50,784 nucleotides of DNA, taken from positions 1 to 50,784 of the forward strand of contig BJUT01000029.1 in assembly GCA_007988745.1 (NCBI GenBank), in the 5' to 3' direction. The notes under the pieces were generated by a model. That model was not told the DNA's origin and made no database searches. It saw only the letters and a list, made by a program, of their open reading frames with translations. The stretch's first letter is position 1, and the number at the start of each line of letters is the position of its first letter. Shown here one piece after another: positions 43,559 through 50,784 of this stretch. The stretch is from Pseudoalteromonas atlantica (GTDB taxonomy: Bacteria; Pseudomonadota; Gammaproteobacteria; Enterobacterales; Alteromonadaceae). A program made the position numbers and the translations under genes.

Positions 43559-44422
43559 ATGGCAAATTTAGATCAAAGTAAGTGGTTTACAGAAATTAGC
43601 GACCGCGATGGCAGCGCATTTTCATTACGTATTAACAAAAAGTTGGATGAAAAACAGTCTCCTTTTCAAAAGGTAGAAATGTTCGAAACCACAGACTTTG
43701 GTAATTTAATGATCATCGATGGCTGTACTATGGTAACTACCCGCGAAAACTTTTTTTACCATGAGATGATTAGCCACCCTGCACTTTTAGCGCACCCAAA
43801 TCCTAAAAACGTGGTAATTATTGGCGGCGGCGATTGCGGTACATTACGTGAAGTTTTAAAACACCCAAGTGTAGAAACCGTAACGCAAATAGATATAGAC
43901 GAAGTAGTCACGCAAATGTCGTTAAAATACTTCCCAGAGCTTTGTGAGTCTAACAACGATGCACGCGCAACTGTTATGTTTGATGATGGTATAAAATACA
44001 TGCGTGACGCTGCGGGCGAGTCTATTGATGTTGTTATTGTTGATGGTACAGACCCAGTAGGCCCAGGCGAGGGATTATTTAACCACGCGTTTTACACTAG
44101 CTGCTTAAATGCATTACGCCCTGGTGGTATTTTAGTGCAGCAAAGCGAATCGCCATTAATGCATATGCCGCTGCTAGTAGAAATGCGCGAGGCCATGCTA
44201 AGTGTGGGCTTTAACGACTTACAAACACTGCCATTTCCACAGCCAATTTACCCAAGCGGTTTATGGTCAGTAACGCTTGCTCGTAAATCACAAGCATTTA
44301 ATGGCTTTAGAGAAGCCGATGCCGAGCAAGTTGCACAACAAAGCGAATACTACAACAGCGGTATTCATCACGGCGCACTTGCTACACCAAACTTTATGAA
44401 ACGCGCATTTGATAAAAAATAA
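43559..44422 (+). CDS. speE: Spermidine synthase
   Basis: SpeE transfers an aminopropyl group from decarboxylated S-adenosylmethionine to putrescine. The 287-residue protein (E. coli 288) has the N-terminal beta-domain (FETTDFGNLMIIDGCTMVTTRENFFYHEMISHPAL) and the dcSAM-binding GGGDCGTLREVLKHPSV. QIDIDEVVTQMSLKYFPEL and the catalytic DGTDPVGPGEGLF segment follow. The frame is intact even though the divergent speA is interrupted; putrescine would have to come from another route (ornithine decarboxylase) or from uptake. The ribosome binding site is weak. A strong terminator follows. Confidence 0.95.
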   Translation: MANLDQSKWFTEISDRDGSAFSLRINKKLDEKQSPFQKVEMFETTDFGNLMIIDGCTMVTTRENFFYHEMISHPALLAHPNPKNVVIIGGGDCGTLREVLKHPSVETVTQIDIDEVVTQMSLKYFPELCESNNDARATVMFDDGIKYMRDAAGESIDVVIVDGTDPVGPGEGLFNHAFYTSCLNALRPGGILVQQSESPLMHMPLLVEMREAMLSVGFNDLQTLPFPQPIYPSGLWSVTLARKSQAFNGFREADAEQVAQQSEYYNSGIHHGALATPNFMKRAFDKK

Positions 44423-44442
44423 TTCACACTTTTTTTGAAACT

Positions 44443-44472
44443 AAAAGGGAGCTTTAAAAGCTCCCTTTTTTT
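44443..44472. terminator. Bidirectional terminator after speE
   Basis: GGGAGCTT (44447-44454) pairs with AAGCTCCC (44458-44465) around TAA, with AAAA before and eight T after. It should end speE on the plus strand and, using the complementary T run, the barrel gene on the minus strand. Confidence 0.9.
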
Positions 44473-44477
44473 GTACT

Positions 44478-45704
44478 TTAAAAGCGCCATTGAGCGTTAG
44501 CCATAAGTTGCTGCTGCGATATTCGCTGAGCAAAGCCACTACCCGGCCTATTTTGTACAAAGCTATGCAGCGCCGAGCCTTCAACACCTATTTGTACCGT
44601 ATCGGTTAATTGGTAACGCCATGTAGCTGTTAAGCCTTCGCCGTGGCTGGCGTTAGGGTCAAACGCGGTGGTGTCATCGTCATCTACTTTAAAATAATCA
44701 TACCTAAGCGATAACCTATGCTTACCCGCTTTATGGCTGAGCATTAAATAATGGCTATAAAAACGGTTATAAATAAGCTTATTAGCCCCCATTTCGGTTT
44801 TACCATCGAGTAGCTGGGCAATCAAACGGGTTTTACCTGTAAATTTATATAACCACGCTAAACTGCTAAAGCGAGTATGCCAAGCATACTGCCCTGTTGT
44901 GCGATTAAAAATGCTGGGATCGGCGTTATTATCGTAATAATAAAACCTAAACTGCGAGCGTTTTAAATAATCCCAATGCACACCGGCAAAGTAGCCAAAG
45001 CGGCCATCTACTTCTTCAAAAGGCAGTACTTGGTTAGCTTGCCAACGTAATTCGTCACTATTTAATGCCGCAATAGGTGCAAATTGTACACTTTCGTTAA
45101 AAGTTGTTTGCCTGTCGTGCAGCGCAAACCCGCGCCACGAAAGCAACGTCCCTGTTGGGTCGTTCCCTTTATAAATAGCAGCGCTCACACTAAAACTATG
45201 CTTAGAATTAAAACGTTTACCTGGGCGCTTAATGCTAAGCTCACCACCTATGGTGCGAAGCTCTTCGCCAAGCCAACTGTTTATGGCCGAATTAGTATAA
45301 TTGTAAGGCGAGGTCCAGCCTATATCGGGGTTTTCTAGCGACATACTAGGATAAAACCCACCGAGCTTTACATGCCATTTATAACGGCTATTTACTAACG
45401 GCTGATACTGTAAATACGCTTGGCTTAAACCTAATGTGGTGTTCGGCTCTTGATTAGCATTAACAACGGCATGTGCGCTCCAGGCGCTACTTAAATCGGC
45501 CTTAAAGTCTATAATTCCTTGCGATAACAAAATGCTATCACTGCTATCTCCATGGCGATATAAACCAATACCGCCATCTTGAAAGCTTTGTGTATCGTCG
45601 CTTGCAACCGCACGTACCTGAATAAGCCCTTTGACCTGCGAAAAAGCCGGTAGGCTCATAAAAAGTAAGCCAAGTAATACTGTATTTTTGCGCTTAATAG
45701 TCAT
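44478..45704 (-). CDS. Outer-membrane beta-barrel protein, porin-like
   Basis: The 408-residue product begins MTIKRKNTVLLGLLFMSLPAFS, with a signal peptide cut near AFSQ. The rest is alternating amphipathic strands with many Tyr, Trp and Phe, ending NAQWRF with the C-terminal Phe required by the BAM machinery. I do not recognise a closer family. The ATG at 45704 lies inside the end of the upstream cupredoxin gene (11-base overlap), so the two are coupled. An in-frame ATG three codons earlier is the alternative. The pairing suggests a role in copper or electron transfer across the outer membrane, but this is speculation. Confidence 0.78.
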   Translation of the reverse strand: MTIKRKNTVLLGLLFMSLPAFSQVKGLIQVRAVASDDTQSFQDGGIGLYRHGDSSDSILLSQGIIDFKADLSSAWSAHAVVNANQEPNTTLGLSQAYLQYQPLVNSRYKWHVKLGGFYPSMSLENPDIGWTSPYNYTNSAINSWLGEELRTIGGELSIKRPGKRFNSKHSFSVSAAIYKGNDPTGTLLSWRGFALHDRQTTFNESVQFAPIAALNSDELRWQANQVLPFEEVDGRFGYFAGVHWDYLKRSQFRFYYYDNNADPSIFNRTTGQYAWHTRFSSLAWLYKFTGKTRLIAQLLDGKTEMGANKLIYNRFYSHYLMLSHKAGKHRLSLRYDYFKVDDDDTTAFDPNASHGEGLTATWRYQLTDTVQIGVEGSALHSFVQNRPGSGFAQRISQQQLMANAQWRF

Positions 45705-46317
45705 CAAATTCATCCGTAGCAAAGTCTATTTGCTCGGCTATGGCCTGCTTTACGGTGTAGTGTATAGGTGAACCGCTTACATTAACGCTGTGGGTTTCTA
45801 CGTTGCTTATATCGCTAAAGCCAGAATGCCATACACTCATGCTGTATTGCCCATTAGGGGCAGTTAAATTAACCTTACCGTTGTCGTCGGTAATTGCAAA
45901 AACGGTGCTATCAACCACCACAATATAGCCCAGCATCCAGTCATGAATATTACAGCCAAGCTCAACCACCCCTGTTTGATCAAACGTTATGGGCGCTTTA
46001 GGCTGCTCTTTGTAAAGTTTCAACTCAAAGGTTTTAGCTTTAGAAAACGAATAGACGTGGTGCATGATAGAGTCGGCATTAGGAAACTCTACCTTTGCAT
46101 TTTGCGGAACAACTAACGTACGCGGCGTAAACTCACGGTTTTGTTGGCTCATTGCGTAGGTTTTACTTTCTTGATTGCCGGCCTGAATTGATGCCCCGCT
46201 TAGCCACACTACCGCATTTGCTAAAGGCTGATTATTGGCATTTTTTATAGTTATTGTTGTTGCTGCTGCGCAAGTACTCATACATAGCAGTAACACACTT
46301 AGTAAGGGTTTTATCAT
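45694..46317 (-). CDS. Periplasmic cupredoxin-like protein
   Basis: The 207-residue protein has a signal peptide (cut near CAAA, residue 18) and a cupredoxin-like core. His86/His87 in SIMHHVYSFS and the loop GCNIHDWMLGY supply Cys122, His125 and Met128 in C-X2-H-X2-M spacing, the ligand set of a type I copper site. A C-terminal domain of about 60 residues looks like a carboxypeptidase-regulatory (Ig-like) fold (DDNGKVNLTAPNGQYSMSVWHSGF). Similar proteins are labelled methylamine utilisation protein, without evidence for that role here. The stop overlaps the start of the barrel protein gene. Confidence 0.8.
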   Translation of the reverse strand: MIKPLLSVLLLCMSTCAAATTITIKNANNQPLANAVVWLSGASIQAGNQESKTYAMSQQNREFTPRTLVVPQNAKVEFPNADSIMHHVYSFSKAKTFELKLYKEQPKAPITFDQTGVVELGCNIHDWMLGYIVVVDSTVFAITDDNGKVNLTAPNGQYSMSVWHSGFSDISNVETHSVNVSGSPIHYTVKQAIAEQIDFATDEFDDY

Positions 46318-46393
46318 GGGCTAATCGCTATTATCAATTTGTTTACATTATAGACCGATTAAACCGTTAAATTCTTTCTATTTTTTAAAACAT

Positions 46394-46407
46394 TGAATAC
46401 GTATGTA
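46394..46407. promoter_or_regulatory. Candidate sugar-regulator operator, copy 2
   Basis: TGAATACGTATGTA has the same first 12 bases as the site at 33053 upstream of the starch TonB receptor. It lies 69 bases before the GH97 ATG. Shared control by a LacI-type maltose or starch regulator is inferred. Confidence 0.6.
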
Positions 46408-46475
46408 GACAGTCGTATTAACAACTCACTGCCATTATCCTTAAAGGTCACCACCGACTCATCAAAGGACACACA

Positions 46476-48518
46476 ATGAGAACATCCGCACTTTTACTAC
46501 TGGCGTTTGCTGGCAATAGCTTTGCACAAACCGCTGTAGTTGAATCACCAAACTCACAAATAAAAGTGACTATTTCAGATGAAAATAGCACACCCAGCTA
46601 CGCTATTAGCTTTAAAAACAAACCAGCCATAAACGCATCGCGCCTGGGTTTTGAATTTACAACCCAAGCTGCATTTAGCGATGGCTTTAAAATTACCCAT
46701 GTTAAGCAGCAAAGCGTAAATACCCAGTGGCAACAACCTTGGGGCGAGCGACAAACGGTTACTGATAAACACAACGAAGTTGCGGTTACGTTTACAAAAA
46801 GCGAGCCTAACGCTGCAACCTACACAGTGCGCTTTAGAGCTTTTGATAGTGGCGTTGGGTTTAGATACGAAGTACCAAAACAAGCAGGCTTTGAGCAAAC
46901 ACACATTACCAAAGAGCTCACCGAATTTGCCATTAACAATAACAACAATGCCACCGCATGGTGGATACCCGCCCGCGGCTGGAACCGATACGAATACGTT
47001 TACAACACCACCGCATTAAATGACGTCCCCCTAGCACACACACCGTTTACCTTAAAAACCAATGACGGTACCCATATAAGCATTCATGAAGCAGCCTTAG
47101 TGGATTACGCAGGCATGGTACTTAATCAGCGTCGCCCAGGCACTTTTAATGCCGATTTAACACCGTGGTCAGATGGCATTGCCGTTAAAAAACAAGGTGC
47201 GTTTAATACCCCTTGGCGCACCATTCAAATTGCCGACAGCGCGGTAGGCTTAGTCAATTCAGACATAATATTAAATTTAAACGAGCCTAATAAACTAGGC
47301 GATGTGTCGTGGGTAAAACCTGGTAAATACGTGGGTATTTGGTGGGGCATGCATATAAACACGCAAACCTGGGGCAGCGGCGAAAAACACGGTGCCACTA
47401 CACAAACCACTAAGTACTACATGGATTTTGCCGCAGAATATGGCTTTGATGGCGTACTAGTAGAAGGCTGGAACATAGGCTGGGATGGTGACTGGTTTTT
47501 TAATGGCGATGTATTTAGTTTTACACAACCCTACGACGACTTTGATATAGCGGCTCTTACTCAATACGGCAAACAAAAAGGCGTGCAGTTAATTGGCCAC
47601 CACGAAACATCAGGTAATGTAAGTAACTACCGTGACCAAATGGAGGATGCCTTTGCCCTTTACGAAAAATCAAACGTAAGCCAAGTTAAAACGGGCTATG
47701 TAGCGGATGGCGGTAACATAAAACGCATAGACGAAAACGGCATTGCCCGTCATGAGTGGCACGACGGCCAATTTATGGTTAACGAGTACCTTTACAACGT
47801 AAAGCTGGCTGCTAAACATAAAATTAGTATTAACACCCACGAGCCAATAAAAGACACCGGCCTGCGCCGTACCTACCCAAACTGGATTGCGCGCGAAGGG
47901 GCACGCGGCCAAGAGTTTAATGCATGGGGCACGCCACCTAACCCACCAGAGCACATTCCTATGCTGGCGTTTACCCGTATGCTGGCAGGGCCTATGGACT
48001 TTACCCCTGGCATTTTCGATATGGGCTTTAATGGCTTAGGCGATGATACAAACCGCCCGCAAACAACACTTGCCAAGCAACTTGCACTTTATGTTGTGCT
48101 GTATAGCCCGATTCAAATGGCCGCCGACTTACCTAAAAACTATTTAGCCAAGCCTGATGCATTTCAATTTATTCAAGACGTACCAACCGATTGGCAGCAA
48201 AGTATTGCGCTTGATGGCGAAGTGGGCGACTTTATTGTTTTTGCCCGTAAAGAGCGCAAACGCGATAAATACTCAGGAAACGATTGGTACTTAGGCGCCG
48301 TAACCGACGAAAAAGCCCGAACTATTGAGGTAAAACTCGACTTTTTAGAAAAGGGTAAAAAGTTTGAAGCACACATATACCAAGACGGTAAAAACGCTGA
48401 ATGGAAAAACAATCCGTACGATTTAGATATAGAAAAGCGCGTAGTTAGCGCAAATGACAAGCTAACTTTAAAACTAGCAACAAGTGGTGGTACAGCAATC
48501 CGCTTTAAAGCACTCTAA
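46476..48518 (+). CDS. GH97 alpha-glucosidase (SusB-like)
   Basis: GH97 enzymes such as SusB hydrolyse alpha-glucosidic links of maltodextrins in the periplasm. The 680-residue product has a signal peptide (MRTSALLLLAFAGNSFA), a beta-sandwich N-domain (about 20-280), a TIM barrel and a C-terminal beta-domain. Conserved stretches are GEKHGATTQTTKYYMDFAAEYGFDGVLVEGW, GHHETSGN, NTHEPIKDTGLRRTYPNW and REGARGQEFNAW. Glu377, Glu456 and Glu480 are the probable counterparts of the catalytic glutamates 439, 508 and 532 of SusB, which suggests the inverting alpha-glucosidase type. AAAGGA lies six bases before the ATG. Confidence 0.93.
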   Translation: MRTSALLLLAFAGNSFAQTAVVESPNSQIKVTISDENSTPSYAISFKNKPAINASRLGFEFTTQAAFSDGFKITHVKQQSVNTQWQQPWGERQTVTDKHNEVAVTFTKSEPNAATYTVRFRAFDSGVGFRYEVPKQAGFEQTHITKELTEFAINNNNNATAWWIPARGWNRYEYVYNTTALNDVPLAHTPFTLKTNDGTHISIHEAALVDYAGMVLNQRRPGTFNADLTPWSDGIAVKKQGAFNTPWRTIQIADSAVGLVNSDIILNLNEPNKLGDVSWVKPGKYVGIWWGMHINTQTWGSGEKHGATTQTTKYYMDFAAEYGFDGVLVEGWNIGWDGDWFFNGDVFSFTQPYDDFDIAALTQYGKQKGVQLIGHHETSGNVSNYRDQMEDAFALYEKSNVSQVKTGYVADGGNIKRIDENGIARHEWHDGQFMVNEYLYNVKLAAKHKISINTHEPIKDTGLRRTYPNWIAREGARGQEFNAWGTPPNPPEHIPMLAFTRMLAGPMDFTPGIFDMGFNGLGDDTNRPQTTLAKQLALYVVLYSPIQMAADLPKNYLAKPDAFQFIQDVPTDWQQSIALDGEVGDFIVFARKERKRDKYSGNDWYLGAVTDEKARTIEVKLDFLEKGKKFEAHIYQDGKNAEWKNNPYDLDIEKRVVSANDKLTLKLATSGGTAIRFKAL

Positions 48519-48550
48519 GTTTTAGCACTATTAACGTTATGGAAATAGCC

Positions 48551-48588
48551 AACTCTGCACAACTTACTGTGCAGAGTTTTGTATTTTT
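48551..48588. terminator. Terminator of GH97 that overlaps the envZ stop
   Basis: AACTCTGCACA (48551-48561) pairs perfectly with TGTGCAGAGTT (48568-48578) around a six-base loop, followed by TTGTATTTTT. The envZ stop codon (48564-48566, minus strand) is in the loop, so the stem also encodes the last EnvZ residues. Confidence 0.85.
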
Positions 48589-49880
48589 ATAGGTAAATAA
48601 ATTTGTGCACTTAGGCCGCCTTCTGGGCGGTTTTCTAGCTTAACTTTACCATCGTGCATATCAATAATACGCTTAATAATGGCAAGGCCTAAACCACTCC
48701 CCTCACTACCACGCGCGGTATCACCTTGTTTAAAAGGCTCAAACACCGATTCTAGTTCGCTTTCTGGTATACCGGGGCCGTTATCGTTTACCGCTATCAC
48801 AACGTATTTTTTGTTTGAATTAAAGTAGCTTAGTACTTCTATATCGCCATCGGAATAACGCAGCGCGTTTTCAATCATGTTAGTAATTACACGCTTAATA
48901 GCCACACTACTTAACGGAATAAGCCCCACGCTGGGGTTGCCTTTAAAGGTAATAGCGCGTTGCTGTTTAAGCTCACAATTAACCACTTCAGTTACTAGCG
49001 CGTTTATATCTTCGCAAGCAAGCTCATCTGTTTTGTGGTGGCGTAAATACTCAATAAATTGATCGATAATGCCGTTCATATCTTCAATATCGTAAATAAT
49101 GCCTTCGCGAAGGTAGTCATCTTTATCGTTCATCATTTCGGTGGCAAGGCGGATACGAGTAAGCGGAGTGCGTAAATCGTGAGAAACACCGGCCATGAGT
49201 AAACGGCGGTCGTTTTCAAGAGCGGCTATACCGCGCGACATTTGGTTAAATGCACGGGTAACTTCTATAACTTCACTGGAGCCTTCTTCTTCAAGCTTGC
49301 TACTAAAATCGCCCTTACCCACTTTCACGGCTGCTTGCTGCAACGCCTTTAATGGGCGGTTTAAGTGCCGAGCAAATAGCCAGCCGCCTAACACACTTAA
49401 AAAACCAATACTTGATAAGTAAAACGTTAAAAATTCGAGGTTATTTTCTTGATACCCGCTAAGCGGTACTTTTACCCAGTAACCGGGTGCTTGCGGCGCT
49501 TCTACCCAATAAATCAGCGGGTCGGTTTGACTAATACGCACCCGAGCAGAACCATTTAATTGCTCAGACATACTACGCGACAGCATCGAGTATTCTCGGG
49601 TTTGACCAAGCCCTTGACGCATTGCCTCGCGCTGCGTCATCACTTCTATACCTGTAATTTCAAAAAACTTTTCAGATACTTCGTCGTTGATTTCTACGCC
49701 GTCTTCCCAGTCTATAAATACCGTTTTAATTTGCTTAGCGAGCATTAAATTTACTTGCTCTATGGTTGGTTTTACAACGTAAAAGCTCACCGTTACATAC
49801 GACACTATTTGGTTAATTAGCAGTAAAGCGGCCACTAAAAATACAGTTTGGCCAAACGCACTACGCGGAAAAAATCCCAT
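48564..49880 (-). CDS. envZ: Osmosensor histidine kinase EnvZ
   Basis: EnvZ senses osmotic and envelope conditions and phosphorylates OmpR to control porin genes. The 438-residue inner-membrane kinase has two membrane helices (about 13-35 and 150-170) around a periplasmic domain and a HAMP linker ([22 protein letters not shown]). The phospho-acceptor His234 lies in [19 protein letters not shown]. The ATPase boxes are [18 protein letters not shown] and GSGLGLAI. It follows ompR after five bases in the same operon. Its 3' end lies in the terminator shared with GH97. Confidence 0.94.
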   Translation of the reverse strand: MGFFPRSAFGQTVFLVAALLLINQIVSYVTVSFYVVKPTIEQVNLMLAKQIKTVFIDWEDGVEINDEVSEKFFEITGIEVMTQREAMRQGLGQTREYSMLSRSMSEQLNGSARVRISQTDPLIYWVEAPQAPGYWVKVPLSGYQENNLEFLTFYLSSIGFLSVLGGWLFARHLNRPLKALQQAAVKVGKGDFSSKLEEEGSSEVIEVTRAFNQMSRGIAALENDRRLLMAGVSHDLRTPLTRIRLATEMMNDKDDYLREGIIYDIEDMNGIIDQFIEYLRHHKTDELACEDINALVTEVVNCELKQQRAITFKGNPSVGLIPLSSVAIKRVITNMIENALRYSDGDIEVLSYFNSNKKYVVIAVNDNGPGIPESELESVFEPFKQGDTARGSEGSGLGLAIIKRIIDMHDGKVKLENRPEGGLSAQIYLPIKIQNSAQ

Positions 49881-49885
49881 ATAAA

Positions 49886-50605
49886 CTACTTATCACCGTC
49901 AGGAACAAATACATAACCCAAACCCCATACAGTTTGAATATAGCGCGGGTTGGCGGCATCTACTTCTATCATGCGGCGCAGTCGCGATACTTGCACATCA
50001 ATACTGCGCTCAAGCGCACTGTAATCTCGCCCACGGGCAAGGTTCATTAGTTTATCGCGGCTCAGTGGCTCGCGCGGGTGCGATACAAGCGCTTTAAGTA
50101 CGGCAAATTCACCGCTGGTGAGTGAAATGGTTTTATCGCCCTCGCTCATTTCGCGCGTGGCTAAATTAAGCGTAAATTGACCAAAGGCTATTAAGTTTTC
50201 TTCTGCTGCGGGTGCGCCCGGTACTTCTTTGGCGCGGCGGCGTAAAATAGCTTTTATGCGAGCCAGTAATTCGCGCGGGTTAAACGGTTTTGGGATGTAG
50301 TCGTCTGCGCCTAGTTCAAGGCCTATAATACGGTCGACCTCATCGCCTTTTGCTGTCAGCATCACAATAGGAATTTCGTTTTCTTTTTGGCGTAGCCGAC
50401 GGCAAATAGATAAACCATCTTCGCCTGGTAGCATTAAATCAAGCACCATTAAGTGAAAGTTCTCTCGCTCAATAAGTCTATCCATTTGCTCTGAGTTTGC
50501 GGCGGTTCTAACAATAAAGCCTTGCTCTACTAAATAACGCTCTAGTAAGCTGCGCAGGCGCATATCGTCATCTACAACTAATACTTTTGTGGTTTCGTGT
50601 CCCAT
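49886..50605 (-). CDS. ompR: Response regulator OmpR
   Basis: The 239-residue regulator has a receiver domain with the acidic pocket VVDDD (11-14) and the phospho-acceptor Asp56 in [11 protein letters not shown]. The conserved Lys in [13 protein letters not shown] and a C-terminal winged-helix domain ([51 protein letters not shown]) follow. The length equals E. coli OmpR (239). It pairs with EnvZ downstream. The phosphorylated protein activates or represses porin-type genes; none of the barrels in the window carries an operator I could recognise. Confidence 0.95.
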   Translation of the reverse strand: MGHETTKVLVVDDDMRLRSLLERYLVEQGFIVRTAANSEQMDRLIERENFHLMVLDLMLPGEDGLSICRRLRQKENEIPIVMLTAKGDEVDRIIGLELGADDYIPKPFNPRELLARIKAILRRRAKEVPGAPAAEENLIAFGQFTLNLATREMSEGDKTISLTSGEFAVLKALVSHPREPLSRDKLMNLARGRDYSALERSIDVQVSRLRRMIEVDAANPRYIQTVWGLGYVFVPDGDK

Positions 50606-50784
50606 TGCGTGTTTCTTATTTTTATTTCCAATTAATAGTTAATATAAATGAAAAACTTAATAATCAAAATCTAATTGCGCGCTTAGATTGTTACTGAACA
50701 TTTCAAAGTTGTATTATTAGGGCGTGTTGACCTTTGCGGATTGAAATTTGTTCAATCTAGGGGCGATTAAATTGCGGCGCGAGC
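50606..50784. other. ompR upstream region and window edge
   Basis: The first 100 bases are AT-rich and probably hold the ompR promoter; TTGATT/TATTAA with a 17-base spacer on the minus strand (50667-50639) is a weak candidate. From 50721 the sequence becomes GC-richer (GGGCGTGTTGACC and a GATTGAA/TTCAATC hairpin) and may be the end of a repeated element cut by the window. Confidence 0.4.

Noticed and set aside
1..50784. tRNA, rRNA, CRISPR arrays or prophage genes
   Set aside because: None was visible by eye; no cloverleaf-like tRNA ends, spaced repeats, integrase or phage structural genes were seen.

Overview
The window looks like chromosomal DNA of a marine gammaproteobacterium of the order Alteromonadales, most likely Pseudoalteromonas or a close relative. 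The base composition is moderately AT-rich, the ribosomal proteins are close to those of E. coli, and the accessory genes are typical of marine heterotrophs: a TonB-dependent receptor with a lipoprotein pullulanase, a GH97 glucosidase, a Tat-exported PhoD and several outer-membrane barrels. The genus is an inference; no rRNA gene is present.

Region 1 (57-8700, minus strand) is the spc operon (rplN, rplX, rplE, rpsN, rpsH, rplF, rplR, rpsE, rpmD, rplO, secY, rpmJ) followed by the alpha operon (rpsM, rpsK, rpsD, rpoA, rplQ). A hairpin terminator and a structured leader lie between the two operons, and a strong terminator follows rplQ. The S10 operon that usually precedes rplN is absent; the upstream neighbour is an AsmA-family gene.

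Region 2 (8800-18100) holds AsmA, an unrecognised 387-residue protein, a TorF-type outer-membrane protein, and an ABC ATPase paired with a permease fused to an M1 metallopeptidase.

Region 3 (18200-25700) holds an iodotyrosine-deiodinase-like flavoprotein and a probable persulfide-response locus: a BigR/SqrR/YgaV-type repressor divergent from a small membrane protein and a rhodanese, with two identical-arm operators between them. It continues with PhoD, a PH-domain membrane protein, a homocysteine methyltransferase behind Met boxes, an amino-acid transporter and a MipA/OmpV protein.

Region 4 (25700-33100) is a starch operon: a TonB-dependent receptor and a large pullulanase with three C-terminal repeat modules. 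A 12-bp operator core upstream of the receptor is repeated upstream of the GH97 alpha-glucosidase at 46.4 kb, which suggests one dispersed regulon.

Region 5 (33100-41450) contains an RhtB/LysE exporter, DUF4177 and DUF3224 proteins, an ABC exporter, a YiaD-like lipoprotein, a chromate transporter, a YbdG-like MscS channel and two tandem YihG-like acyltransferases. A 162-bp MITE-like element and a 32-bp perfect palindrome with the same ends lie between genes.

Region 6 (41450-50784) has speA (arginine decarboxylase) interrupted by one in-frame TGA where a Trp is expected, divergent from an intact speE. Then come a cupredoxin-like protein with an outer-membrane barrel, GH97, and the ompR-envZ two-component pair. 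The right edge carries what may be the end of a repeated element.
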